64,000 nt of DNA from assembly GCA_963575745.1 (NCBI GenBank), contig CAUYUJ010009446.1:994740-1058739 (forward strand), read 5' to 3'. Below are positions 50,501 through 61,125 of the stretch, piece by piece (position 1 is the first letter of the stretch; each line of letters opens with the position of its first letter). A model generated the notes under the pieces. The model saw only the letters and a list, made by a program, of their open reading frames with translations, was not told where the DNA came from and ran no database searches. The position numbers and the translations under genes are program-made. This stretch comes from Prorocentrum cordatum. Lineage: Eukaryota; Sar; Dinophyceae; Prorocentrales; Prorocentraceae.

Positions 50501-50720
50501 TCTCTCTGGCAGCCTTGACAGAATTCTCAAGGCGAGAGCTATGGCTTAGACCTGGGAGTTCATCTACCAAGAAATTAGAAACCTCATGCGCAATTATCAC
50601 TTGATCCTGAGGCGAATCCTCAACACGAGCAAAAACGAGGACCTGCCTGAGAGCATTTTGGAGCCACTTTCCAGCCGTCGGCGACTGCCTGCACATCTGT
50701 GGAGGTTCTAGTCCCGCAGC
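50501..50720 (-). pseudogene. LINE 4 tail segment next to the gap
   Basis: Open frame GKWLQNALRQVLVFARVEDS then IIAHEVSNFLVDELPGLSHS, reaching the gap. Its lower GC matches the LINE rather than the exon beyond the gap, so I assign it to the linker between endonuclease and RT. Confidence 0.4.
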
Positions 50721-50896
50721 AAGCTTCGACCCACCGTGCTTTTAAAGCTCGCCCGAAAGACCCTGGAATCTCGACTGGCTGACCGGCCCTTTCTCCAAGA
50801 TGTTGCGCCGTGGCGGTGGCGAACCTGCCCCGCGCACTCGCGCGTGCTTCCGGCCAATCTGCTCTCTACTGACCAACTGGGTGGCCTTGGAGCGGG

Positions 50897-51974
50897 TCAA
50901 AAGGGAAACTCTTTGGGCAGCGCGGGGGTGACTGAATGCGCTAGTCTTTGCTTTCGGTAGCCGTTATCAGAAATAGCTAGATGGATAAGCCTATGGGGTT
51001 TAACCGTCCAGCGCATATCCACTGTTAGTTTCTTGAAACCTCGCATCATCGAATCGTTCAAACCGTGGAAATCTATGATGCTGGAACCTGCCCCTCCTCT
51101 CGCGGTAGGCACCGCAGACGCCAGCGCGCACAGCTCAGCCCACGCAGGAAACTCCGACGCCTCCAACATGTCAGGGCTCAGGTTCCAGCCTCCTGCAACA
51201 AAACCAGGTCCTTGCACAATCTGAATGCTCTTGCCTCACTCAGCTGAAATTGGCGCGTGTGCCCCTGATGGCCCTACGGATGGGCACAGGTAGATGTTGA
51301 ACACCGTGGTCGCAGGCCAGCCAGGAAGATCGACTTCAACCTTCTGCAGCCTGCCTGACACTGCAACTTCTTTGGAAGACTCTGGTGGCCGTAATCCAAG
51401 ACCAGCCCGAACGAACAGTGCAACTCCAGCAGAAGTGGGGTGCCAGTGCTCTCATATTCCAGCCTCGAGCTCCACGCCACGCATCCAGCGATTCTAAATC
51501 TTCAGGTAGATGTCCGATCTCCTGCATGAGAATGACCTGCGCACTACTGCGCCCCAATCTTTTCTTCACAGTTCGCGTTCCTCCATTCGCATTGAATATC
51601 TCGAACAAATGTGTTGAATCGCTGCCGACAGCCTGTGTATCTGGAACTGTGCCGTTATGCGAGAGTCGAATGCCTGAACCTCTGGGCTGGTCAAACTTTG
51701 GCGGCTTCTCCATGGAAATCCTGCACGCAAGGGGTACTTGTCTGCGACCATGATGTGCCGTTGCTCGTCCCGCCCCCAAATTCAGCCTCCGCACATCCGT
51801 GCTGCACCCCACGCGCTTCGGGCGGGCGGAGTGCGGAGGGCGATGGGCTATTGGCGGCATCGGCCGCAACCAGCCCTCTTGATCCATCATCAAAATCTGA
51901 CGAGGTAACAGCCACTGCGTGGCTATCTGAAATACGTCCAGTCTGCGGCCCCTGGGCCCCAGCCTGAATACCAT
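50897..51974 (-). pseudogene. LINE 4 endonuclease, decayed
   Basis: FEIFNANGGTRT, SSAQVILMQEIGHL (catalytic QE) and DLESLDAWRGARGWNMRALA lie in one frame to about 51440. Another frame gives SAGVALFVRAGLGLRPPESS and FNIYLCPSVGPS to a TGA near 51238. The third gives VAGGWNLSPDML (in place of GGDWN; the catalytic Asp reads Trp) and SSIIDFHGLNDSM to 50897. An exonuclease-endonuclease-phosphatase fold that has lost at least one key residue. Confidence 0.62.
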
Positions 51975-53350
51975 CGCGCCGTGGACTGGTCAGTGTGCTG
52001 TGCCTTCCTCGGGGGGAGGACCTTAGGGCGCTGCTCGAGCTGCGCTTCCGCCCCCCCCTGGCCCCACTGCCACCCCTCATCCTCTCTTGGCTGGGGCCCA
52101 GGCCCCCCTGCTTGCCTGCTCGCCGCGGACAACTCCTGCCAGGAACGCTTCGCTCTCTTGGCTGTGAACACAGCAAGCTTGGTTTTGAATGCATCCTGAT
52201 CGCTGGCCAAAGCGAAAAGCTGCTTGTTCACATTCGCTGAGCAAAATATCAAACTTTCTTTTGACGCCACCAGGGGGTCGTTCCAGACTGCGCCTGTCCG
52301 CCGACACCTGGATCCCCAGCAGGTGCATCCCCATCAGAAACAACGTCCATATGTTTAGGGAGCTCGTGCACTTTCTTGGCCAACAGCTCTTGTAACGCTG
52401 CCCATCCTGCACTCTTGAGGAAACCAGCCAAATCTTCGGGTACTGTGTCGTCCCCTGTGAACTCGAAAAGCTTCGAAAAATCGGGTTGCCCCATCGGTGT
52501 AGCCGTCTCTGGAGCGACAGCCATTGCCGTCTCCGTGAACTCGATCTGCAGTTGAGCAATTTCTTCTTTCCTTGCAGTGATCTCATCCTTACGCTTCTCG
52601 ACGGATTACTGCAACCCTTTGACCGGCTTCTCTTTCCCTGCCAGCTCCTTCCATCTTTTGAAGAGAAGCCTTCGCCCTGGTGAGATATTGAGCGGCGCGA
52701 CGGTGTGCTGTGGTGGGAGAGCGCAGCTTCTTGCGCTGGCCGCGCAATTGTTTGATCCGATCTTCGATGGGCTTCTTGAAACTTGCATCGCTGGTTCGAA
52801 GAAGTTTGACCACGTCCTCGAGCTCGTTGATGTCCAGCATGATCCTGCCACGCTTGACATTATCTGGCTCATTCCTTTTGTCGTTGTCTCCATCTGCTTG
52901 CTGCTCATCAAGTTTTATCCATGGCGGCTTCGCCCCAGTGCTCTGGGTCTGAGGTGGCTTATCTGGCTTCTCGGGCTGAATGGGTTGCAGTGCCTGCGCA
53001 AGCTGTGACTCGAGCCTCTGCAACCTGCTCGAATCCTCACTGCCTCCATTGCCGCGTCCACCTTTGCCCCCTTTTAATTTTCCCTTTGGAAGGAGCATTA
53101 GCTGTCCACTGCGCTGCATTCTCCTTCGCCTTACTCTGGACCCTGGACGGAGCAGGGTTGCCGCACTGACGCACCAACCGACTCGCCCACTCGTGTGCTG
53201 CTCCGCATCTGCTGCACCCCCAGACTCGGTACATCGGGCCTGGGGGCGCTGGAGAAGTTGCCGCCCCCTGCCCAGCAGGCGTCGGCACCATCTGTCCGCC
53301 TTCGGCGGTCGCGATCTGAATGTAATCCTCGTGAAATCTGTGGGGGGTGA
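51923..53350 (-). pseudogene. LINE 4 ORF1: Cys cluster and coiled-coil protein, frameshifted
   Basis: Frame 1 (about 53340-53090): GPMYRVWGCSRCGAAHEWAS with a CxxC pair and a following Cys. Then a shift to SRLQRLESQLAQALQPIQPE and INELEDVVKLLRTSDASFKK, ending at 52589. Next KRKDEITARKEEIAQLQIEF, MGQPDFSKLFEFTGDDTVPE to 52249, then FALASDQDAFKTKLAVFTAK to 51923. At least three frame changes. Zinc knuckle plus coil is a usual ORF1 layout; expected role RNA binding. Confidence 0.6.
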
Positions 53351-53453
53351 AACCCCAATACAGTTTGTCGAGGTGTGGCCTCGAGTGGAACGCTGTTGGG
53401 GCCGCGACTCCCCTGCCAAAAATATCCTCAAATCCCTGAGCCTATCGCTCGGA

Positions 53454-53475
53454 CTTGGGCTAACATGGCTACGGA
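53454..53475 (-). other. DinoSL copy (19 of 22) with a second relic downstream
   Basis: Minus strand CCGTAGCCATGTTAGCCCAAG matches the SL except for three bases. The next ~19 bases (TCCGAGCGATAGGCTCAGG) align to the SL again with small gaps. Microsatellite starts at 53476. Confidence 0.8.
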
Positions 53476-54265
53476 GGAGGATGATGATGATGAGGGGGAG
53501 GAGGACGAGGACAAGGACGAGGAGGATGACGAGGAGGAGGACGAGGAGGAGGAGGAAGAGGTTGAGGATGGAGGAGGAGGATGAGGAGGAGGAGGACGAG
53601 GACGCGGAGGAGGAGAGGAGAGAAGGGGAAGAGGAGGAGGAGGAGGAGGAGGAGGAGGAGGAGGAGGAGGAGGAGGAGGAGGAGGAGGAGGAGGAGGAGG
53701 GGGAGGAGGGGGGAGGAGGGGGAGGAGGAGGAGGAGGAGGAGGAGGGGAGGAGGAGGAGGAGGAGGAGGAGGAGGAGGAGGCGGAGGAGAGGAGGAGGAG
53801 GAGGAGAGGAGGAGAGAGGAGAGAAGGAGACAGGAACAGAGGAGGAGGAGGAGGCGGAGAGAGGAGGAGGAAGGAGGAGGAGAGAGGAGGAGGAGGAGAA
53901 GAGGAAAGGAGGAGGGAGGAGGAGGAGGAGGAGGAGGAGGATGAGGAGGAGGAGGAGGAGGAGGAGGAGGACGAGGAGGAGGAGGAGGAGGGGAGGCGCA
54001 ACAGCAGCAGCAACAGCGGAGCAGGAGCAGGAGGAGGAGGCAGGCGGAGGAGAGGAGGAGAGTCGAGAGGAGGAGGAGGAGAGGAGGAGGAGGAGGAGGA
54101 GGAGGAGGAGGAAGGAGAGGAGGAGGAGGACGAGGAGGAGGAGGAGGAGGAGGAGGAAAAGGAGGAGAAGGAGGAGGAGGAGGGAGGAGGGAGGAGGAGG
54201 AGGAAGAGGAGGAGGGAGGAGGGAGGAGAGAAGAGGGAGGAGGAAGGAGGAGGAGGAGGAGGAAG
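53476..54265. repeat. ~790-bp GGA/GAG microsatellite shared by two divergent LINEs
   Basis: Near-pure GGA with GAC, GAT and CAGCAGCAG interruptions. It is bounded exactly by two SL copies pointing outwards (53475 and 54266). Glu/Arg/Gly ORFs over it are artefacts. Confidence 0.95.
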
Positions 54266-54287
54266 TCCGTAGCCATTTTGGCTCAAG
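54266..54287 (+). other. Dinoflagellate spliced leader (DinoSL), exact copy
   Basis: Plus strand matches all 22 SL bases with T at the variable first position. The GGA array ends at 54265. It marks the 5' end of a retroposed, trans-spliced LINE mRNA. Confidence 0.93.
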
Positions 54288-54308
54288 TCCGTAGTGCTTT
54301 GGCACAGG
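54288..54308 (+). other. Degenerate second SL copy
   Basis: TCCGTAGTGCTTTGGCACAG aligns to the SL with a few substitutions and one gap and keeps TCCGTAG and TTTGGC. It follows the exact copy without spacer. Confidence 0.7.
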
Positions 54309-54432
54309 ACCTGACCTCACTGGCGCGGGGGGGTGACGGCCCCTTCAGTCACGCCTCGTCGTTCCGTCGGGCGAGGGATTTTGGCTTTCTCTGTATCTAC
54401 GACCCGTCAGGCTCGGATGTCCCCGCAGCGGC

Positions 54433-55530
54433 ATGGCGGCGGCTCTTTGGACACCTGGCAGTGTCATCACAAGCGGGCGGTGCGGTTACCGCTTCAACTT
54501 TCTCTCGCGCACGCACTGCCGCGCGCGCGGCCGCCCCGCGCCCTCGGGCCCAGCGCCTTCGGCGGCGGGCCCGCGCGCCCTCGGCGCATGGCTGCGAGGG
54601 CCGCCCCAGGCAGGCGGCGGCGGTCAGCGTGGCGGCGGCGCAGGTGGCGGCGCCGGTGGCGGCAAGGGTTCCTCCTCGCAGGGCAAGTTCTCGTGCCTGG
54701 ACCCTGCGGCCATCGGCGTCTACGCGAAGCTCGAGGCCGCGGACTTCGAGGCGGTCTCTGCGGAATGGAAGCCCAAGCTGGTCGCCAAGGTGGTCGCCCA
54801 CCGCGCGCTGCTGGCGGGGGAGCCGCGCGCCGAGGCGCGCTCGGCCAGGATCGAGCAGGACATCTTGGCGGACAATCGCGACAAGGCCCAGCGGGCCTAC
54901 GATCGTGCTCAGGCTGCAGCGCTCAAGGCGGTGGCGACAGCAGCGGCTGCCAAGGAGGAGTTCGACGAGGCCAAGGAGCGCTGCGCCGAGGCCGCAGCGC
55001 GGGCAGCCAAGGCCTGCCATGGCATGGCTTCGAGCACCAGCCCCGCGCTCGCGCTCTCGGCGCTGGCGGACGGGCTCAAGGCAGACCCCAGGCTGGCGGA
55101 CTTCGCGCAGCAGTTGCAGGCGCTGGTGCCCACCTTGCAGGAGCTGTCGAAGCCGCCCGAGCCCGACGTCATCATTCCTGATGGTGATGCTGGCGATGCG
55201 CCCGTGGCTGCCCCAGGCGGCGCTACGTCTCCTGCGGCTGCTGCTCCAGCCGCCCCCGCCATCGCCTGCGAGCGCGAGGCTGGCGCCATGGCGCAGGCCG
55301 GGGCCGAGGCACAGCGCGCCGCCGGCGCCGCCGCGGCGCGAGCTAGAGCCTAGCTGTCGCGCGCCGAGCTCCTGCGCTGGATCGATCAGCAGCGCGAGGG
55401 GCAAGAAGCTCACGAAGCAGCTGAGCAGCAGGGAGGCAAGCATGAGTTGGTCACGGGCATCTTCGACCAGCTCGTGGAGGCTGCCAAGAAGAAGGCTCGT
55501 GTGGATGGCGTGGCCGAAGAGGATATTTAG
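54433..55530 (+). pseudogene. LINE 2 ORF1, coiled-coil protein with in-frame TAG
   Basis: ATG at 54433. An Ala/Gly/Pro-rich N-terminus is followed by FSCLDPAAIGVYAKLEAADF, a long Ala/Lys/Glu coiled coil (QRAYDRAQAAALKAVATAAA, residues about 145-205) and a Pro/Ala linker, to TAG at 55351-55353. The frame continues open as LSRAELLRWIDQQREGQEAH, KHELVTGIFDQLVEAAKKKA to a second TAG near 55528. As in LINE 1, a single stop interrupts an otherwise intact ORF1. I infer an RNA-binding, multimerising ORF1p; no RRM is visible. Confidence 0.6.
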
Positions 55531-55539
55531 CCTGAGTCC

Positions 55540-56200
55540 TGTCACTGTCAACGTCGCAGGGCGCAGCGGCTTGGAGGCTGCGCCCAGGCGTGATCGAATT
55601 CGTGGTGCGCGCGCCGTCGCTGTGCAGGAGCATCGCATGTTGCGCGCTCAGTGTGACATTTGGAAGCACAAGCTCCGCGCTTCAGGTTGGAGAGCCGCCT
55701 TCGCCGCCGCCATTGCCACCGCGAGCGGCGCCGTCGCAGGCGGACTGCTCCAGCGTGTTCCAGCCGCGTCGGGGCTGGCCGAGGTGGAGTGCGTTGACAG
55801 TTCGTTGTGCAATGCCAGAGTGGACTCCTGCATGGTCATGGGCTCACGCCCTTGGGATTCCTGTGGGTCAATGTGTAATTGCACCATTCTGACGGGCTTT
55901 CCAAGAAAAGCTGGGGTACCCTCACAGATGTTGGACGAGCAGCCCAGTCTGTTGGTTTACCTTTTTGTGATCTGTGGCGACTTTCAGATACCACCTGAGG
56001 AGCTTCAGGGCAGTCTGTGGGTCGATGCGATCGACGGGGTCTGCCTCTTCCCGTCTGCCGCCGCTTTCACTGATGCCTCGGCCTCTGCTGGGCGCACTAT
56101 TGATTATTTCGTTGTCTCGCAGTCGCTTGCGCACAATGCCACCCTAGAGATTGTTTCTGATGCGGGCACGGCGCCTCGCTTTCCTGTTGTGCTCGCGTGA
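55540..56200 (+). pseudogene. LINE 2 endonuclease
   Basis: In one frame: AVAVQEHRML (catalytic QE), WKHKLRASGWRAAFAAAIAT, ASGAVAGGLL, then VICGDFQIPPEELQGS (GGDFN site, with GDF kept), SAGRTIDYFVVSQSL (IDYF motif) and a stop at 56200. A stretch around 55830-55900 looks shifted. The fold is exonuclease-endonuclease-phosphatase; expected role is target nicking. Confidence 0.68.
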
Positions 56201-56599
56201 CCATCGCTACCGCAGGCTGGGCTTGAGCATCGCACCGCGCAGGTACCTCGTCGACTTCCCCAGATGCCCCCATCGGGTGCAGGAGGGCGGACCCCGCCCC
56301 GCGTTGGACGCACTGCGCCCAGCAGATGGAGGGTGCCTCTTTGAATGGGAAGTGGCAGATGTGGGCCACCAGCGCTGAGTTCGATTTAGCTGAAATGCAC
56401 GACCTCACCCCTGCAGCGAATCCCGAGTATTTTGGCAGAGCGCAACCGTGGCAGTTCGCACAGCGCAGGCCACTGTTCCCACAGTCGCTAGCTTTCCCTG
56501 TTCTCAGTCCGGCCGCGCTCTGGTGGCGCCTGCTCGCTCGTTGTTTCGAAGGCCTAGCTCGCTGGCGGCCTCCCAACTTAAGGGCAGGCGCCATGCGGC

Positions 56600-58159
56600 T
56601 AGGACGAAGTGCCCAGGCGAAGCACAGGTCTAGTGGTGTGTCGCCGGAAGAAGCTGAGCCATAGATACTGCTGCTTCAGCTGGCCTTCTCGCTGCCGTAT
56701 GCGTTGGCATCTGCCGCGGCGAAGGTCACTGGCGCTCGGGCTATTGCTACATTCAAAGAAGCCGAGCGTGGCAAGCAAGCAGGCTGGGGAGATTGGGCAC
56801 GACGGCGCTTCATCGACGGCGCCGCTGCGCTGCGCGCTTCCTTCCAAACCTGCCACTCCCTGGCACGCCAGCTCCATTGCAGCTGGCAAGCCCTGTGCGC
56901 TTCAGGAGGAGGTTGAGGCTCTGGAGCGGGAGCGGGCTGGGCGGGGGAATGTTGGGCATGCTTCTGGCCAGATCAGCTGGCCATCGGATATAGGCCCACC
57001 CTTTGCGAGGCCCACGCTAGCAGAGCTCAAGGCCTGCGTGCGCTCGTTTCCTCGCCGCTCAGGCTGCGGGTTTGACCAGCTGTGTCCTCGGCAGCTGCTT
57101 ACGTTATCTGATGAGACAATCGCAGTTTTCCTTTACATTCCTCGTCGAGGTAGAGGTTACCTGCACCTGGCCAGCCATCTGGACCAATCTAGTTTTTCTT
57201 TCAAAGCGCGATGGTGGTTTTCGCCCCATCGCGCTCATCCACATCTTAGCGCGCGTTCAAGGACGGCTGAGGACGCCGCTGGTAGCGAAGTGGCAGCAGC
57301 AGCATGATCGCAGTTTTTGGTGGTCCACGGCTGGGCGGTCGTCGGGCAAGTTGGTATTGATCCAAGCTAGCAGCGCTGAGTGGGGTCGCGCGCGAGGTTT
57401 TTCAAGCGCTCTCATCCTCCTCGGCCTTGCCAAGGCTTTCGAACATATCAGACATGATGTGTTATTGCAGTCGGCGCTGCGCACAGTGTTTCCTGTGCGG
57501 CAGCTCGTGTTATTGGTCGAACGATATCGTTGCCCTCGAGTGCTCGCCCTTGGCAATGCCGCGTCTGCTCCTGCGCGCACCCTGCAATCCGTTCCTCCAG
57601 GTTTCCATTTCGCAACTTTGATGCTACAGCTGATGCTTCTAGCACCCGTGGATGCAGTGCAGGCTTCTTTCCCCATGCGCATATTGGCAGCGTGGTCGAT
57701 GATTTTGGGCTGCAGAGGCTGGGCCGCGAAAAGGAGGTCGTGCTCGAGCTCGCTGGGGCCGCGCGCAAGCTGCGCGTGCAGCCTAGCAAGGTCAGTTTGC
57801 CTGTCACCTTAAACAAGAGTCGTGTTGTGGCCTCCCCCCCCGGCCTCCGTGAGAGCCTCGAGGCCACGGTCCGTTTCGTCAGACTCAAGGGCGTTCGCAC
57901 TGAGAGGAATATTGGGGTCGATTTTGCCGCTGGAAAAGTGCACGAGCAGTACGCGCGCGTGAGCCGCAAGCAGCCTGCGTGCGCTCGAGCGCGCAAGCTA
58001 TTCACTTTGTCCAGTTTTGTGCGCAAGCGCCAACTGCGCAACGTGATTCGCAGTGCTTCCCTTTCGCCGCCTGCACGCGGGTGCAAGGTTTTTGGCGCTA
58101 CAGCGCCGATCTTAGACAGGCGCGTATGCAGCGAGCGCGCGTGCACGCGCATAGTTTAG
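56600..58159 (+). pseudogene. LINE 2 reverse transcriptase, catalytically broken
   Basis: Pieces in different frames: LAELKACVRSFPRRSGCGFD (56.99-57.10 kb), then FLSKRDGGFRPIALIHILAR (from 57205), motif A region ALILLGLAKAFEHIRHDVLL where the catalytic Asp reads Gly, a motif B-like region VPPGFHFATLMLQLMLL, and, after a shift, motif C HIGSVVDDFGLQRLG (57680-57720), continuing to 58159. With the first Asp lost this RT cannot be active as written. Confidence 0.75.
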
Positions 58160-58548
58160 ATGGTAAGCCGGTCACTTTGATGTTTATGCTCGGTGGTCGC
58201 CGTGGTATCGACCCTGCTTTCGAGTTGCAGTGCGCGCCGCTGCCTCAGCTATCCACCGCAGTTTGGGAGCAATGGCAGCTGCGTGCGATGATCACGCAAG
58301 GGTTGCGAGATGCGGTTGACAGGCTTCGCGGTAATGGCAACCCTTGGGCGAGTATCCGAGGCCCCTTCTCTGCCTGCGCAGCCACGGCGCTCCGCCTCGG
58401 CATTGACGCGCGAGATTTTGTTTGGCGACGCCCCACTGCGGGCGAGATCTCTGCGCAGCTGCGCGGCCCGCGCACTGTCAGCAAGTGGCTTACTGGTGTA
58501 GTGCAACAGTGGTTATGGGAAACATGGCCTCTAGAGAGGGCATCCCCG

Positions 58549-58597
<49 letters not shown>

Positions 58598-59540
58598 GTG
58601 CAATCTTCAGCCTCTGCACGACCTGCTTGCCTCAAAAGCCCTGCGAGCCGACGAGAAGGCCTATCTCAGGAGCGTTGTGCGCGGGGGGCAGCGGCCTCGA
58701 CGCGGGCAGTGGATGGCGCAATATACGGCCGAGCCTTACTGTCAGTTGTGTCGCGAGGCTCCTGGCACGCTGCTTCACGGGCATGCGAGCTGCGGGGGCA
58801 GCCGCGAAGTCGCCGCTGGTGAAGCCGCGCCCGAGTTTTTAGATTCCGTGGTCAGAGCGAGCGTTAACCCCCTCCCTCTCCTGTTCGCCGAGAGGCTCCT
58901 CGTCCCTATCCCCTTCCCTCCTGCCACCTCCCATCCCGACAGGTGGTTTGGTGGAGGCCCCACCGAGATGTCAGGACGCGTTTTTCTTGGCGGCAGCTGG
59001 GTGGACCAGCGCCTACCGTCACGCGCGCAAGCAGTCGGATGGGCCATTGTCAGTGTGCAGCCCAAGTACCCTTTATCGTGTCAGTTCCGCATTGTGTGGT
59101 ACGGCCTCGCACGTCTGTCAGGACACGGATGTTGCCGAACTGTTTGCCTTCTATCGTGCTCTGCAGCACAGCATGCCCGGCAGCGTTTTTTGCTCGGACT
59201 CGGCGTTTGTGCACGACGGAGTCCATCTGGGTGGTCAGGCATTATGTTGCTCTTCGCGTGCCGCCTGGTCAAGGCCGTGGGCCCAGGTCTGGCTGCGCAT
59301 TTCGGACTGGGGAGGAGCTGATAATATCGTGATCCGCAAAGTGAAAGGACATTGTACAGAAGCTCGCATCCAGTCTGGCCTGTCCTCGCGCTTCGAAAAA
59401 GAAGGCACTGCTCATGCTGGCGACTGGGCCCAGTGGGTTGCCTCGAGGGCCCGCGTTCCTCTGAGCTCCGCGAGACCCACAAGGCCAAGGCCCTGGTGCT
59501 CGCTAGGTGGGCTCGCTGGGTTGCCCGCATAGGCCCGCGC
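58160..59540 (+). pseudogene. LINE 2 thumb and RNase H region
   Basis: After RT, helical sequence (AVWEQWQLRAMITQGLRDAV) runs to a 46-bp CT tract at 58549-58594 that inserts Ser-Leu dipeptides. RNase H follows: DTDVAELFAFYRALQHSMPG (Glu), VFCSDSAFVHDGV (Asp), IVIRKVKGHCTEA (KVKGHC) and AHAGDWAQWVA, 59120-59450. Catalytic pattern mostly kept; frame breaks lie upstream. Role: removal of RNA from the hybrid. Confidence 0.7.
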
Positions 59541-59972
59541 ATGTGTGACCTCGACTGTGAACACGTCTCAAAGAAGCAGCTTGTTGCTCGAGGCCAAGGG
59601 GGTGCGAATCGCCCCGTGCCTGGTTTAGTTGTCGAGCCACCGTTGCCCGTTGCACCGCGCAGTCTCTCACGAGCCGATTTGGCTTCTGTGCGCGTGCAGC
59701 TCGCCGACGAGAGAGCGCACGTGATGCATCCCTTCGCCGTTGTTGTGGTGTACCGTGTGTGTGTGTTGTGTGGCCTGGGTGGGGTTAAGATCTTTGCGAA
59801 CCTATCTCTCGGCTGCCGAGGACCTCCTGCACCTGGCACCTGGGGTGCCCGCGTGCTGGCTGGCCTCACCCGCTCGCCTGCCAGGTTCCAAGTCAACCGT
59901 GTCTGGCGGTATTTAGCTGAACCTTTGCGCGCCGCCTCGGTCATCAGGGCTGGGGTGGTGCAACCCACCTGA
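59352..59972 (+). pseudogene. LINE 2 C-terminal region
   Basis: Open frame ending at 59972: ALVLARWARWVARIGPRMCD, VEPPLPVAPRSLSRADLASV, HPFAVVVVYRVCVLCGLGG with a CxxC pair, then RFQVNRVWRYLAEPLRAASV. It overlaps the RNase H end in another frame, so the true junction needs one shift near 59480. CVLCG may be a zinc site. Confidence 0.5.
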
Positions 59973-60078
59973 TGGGTTGCACTGTTTCGGGAGGCGCCAC
60001 CCGCCTCTGGCCATGGCCATGCGGTGGCGCAAGTGGCACGTTGCGCGGACGAACTCGTTCGCGTTCAGGCTGGGTCGA

Positions 60079-60262
60079 GGAGGAGGAGGAGGAGGAGGAG
60101 GAGGAGGAGGAGGAGGAGGAGGAGGAGGAGTAAGAGGAGGAGGAGTTACGACGAGTCGTCAAATGATGATGATGAGGAGGAGGAGGAGGAGAAGGAGGAA
60201 GAGGAGGAGGAGGAGGAGGAGGAGGAGGAGGAAGAGGAGGACGAGGAGGAGGAGGAGGAGGA
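60079..60262. repeat. GGA microsatellite (3' flank of LINE 2)
   Basis: GGA/GAG with a short ATGATGATG; same unit and strand as 53476-54265. Confidence 0.92.
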
Positions 60263-60554
60263 CAAGTGCAAACTTAAGACCCATCGCGATGTTGGAATAC
60301 ACCCTCCTTCCAAGGCCTCGCCTCGTAGGCCCTAACAAGTTTTCATTTCCAAGACCACCGTGTGAAAATCGGGACGCGTGCCAAAGCACCATTCCCAGGA
60401 CTTCAGCGCCACGAGTCAACCAGACCTGAGTCGTGCCGGAATGCCGTTCAGGGGACGTCAACACCGCGAATACATTTAGCTGTCGCGCCCTGACAATCCT
60501 GAATCGTTCCAAAGCGCCGTTTCCGATACGTTAACCGTGAGAGCCAGTGAAACG

Positions 60555-60812
60555 ATTGCACCGGTTTAGAATGAATGTGCGCGGCGCTACGGCGAGAACC
60601 ACATTTTGAAAACCGCCCGCCCTCAATCCGCGAAGTTCTTGCAACTTGTTGAAACGAATGTGCGCGGCACTAAGGCGAGAGCCACATTTTGAAAACAACC
60701 CGCCCTCAATCCGTGAAGCTCTTGCGATGGTTTAAGACGAAGGTGCGCGGCGCTACAGCAGGAGCCACATTTTGGAAGCGGCCCGCCCTCAGCTGTGAAA
60801 CTGTTGCCAGTT
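60555..60812. repeat. 83-bp tandem repeat, three units
   Basis: Unit marks GTGCGCGGCGCTACGGCGAG at 60577, 60660 and 60743 give an exact 83-bp period; each holds GAGCCACATTTTGAAAAC and CCGCCCTCAATCCG variants. Confidence 0.85.
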
Positions 60813-60914
60813 GTTAATATTCAGGTTCATACGTTGTACGGAAGTCTCAGGCAAAACACCGGGCCAGCCCTTCCGACTGGCCTCGGGGCGCGACAGGAAC
60901 AAGTTATTCAGAAG

Positions 60915-61125
60915 GACAAGAACTGGAGGAGGAGGAGGAGGCAGGATGACGAGAAAGAGGAGGAGGAGGACGAAACAGAGGAGGATGAGGAGGAGGAGGA
61001 GGAGGAGGAGGAGGAGGAGGAGGAGGAACAGACAGAGGAGGAGGGGGAGGAGAAGGAAGAGGAGGAGGAGGAGGAGCAGGAGGAGGAGGAAGATGATGAT
61101 GATGAGGAGGAGGAGGAGGAGGAGA
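60915..61125. repeat. GGA/GAG microsatellite
   Basis: GGA with CAGGATGACGAG, ACAGACAGAGG and GATGATGAT interruptions. No SL at the edges. Confidence 0.9.

Larger units (their letters stand above)
50501..53475 (-). mobile_element. SL-tagged LINE (LINE 4), decayed and cut by the gap
   Basis: Minus strand: SL copy with 3 mismatches (53454-53475), degenerate second SL (53435-53453), ORF1 with Cys cluster and coiled coil (about 53350-51930), then endonuclease pieces (51974-50897) and an open tail to the gap. RT not visible. Its 5' end shares the GGA microsatellite with LINE 2, in opposite orientation. Confidence 0.75.
54266..60078 (+). mobile_element. SL-tagged LINE with RNase H (LINE 2), decayed
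   Basis: 5.8 kb: exact SL, second degenerate SL, ORF1 with coiled coil, endonuclease, RT, RNase H, C-terminal Cys region and ~105-bp 3' UTR, then GGA microsatellite at 60079. GGA lies on both sides on the same strand. Many frame changes, a Gly in place of the first catalytic Asp of RT and a CT-tract insertion show a dead copy. A different lineage from LINE 1 (RNase H present, VDD motif C). Confidence 0.85.

Noticed and set aside
53476-54265. Glu-rich nuclear or Pro-rich proteins over the GGA array
   Set aside because: Microsatellite translation on both strands bounded by SL copies.
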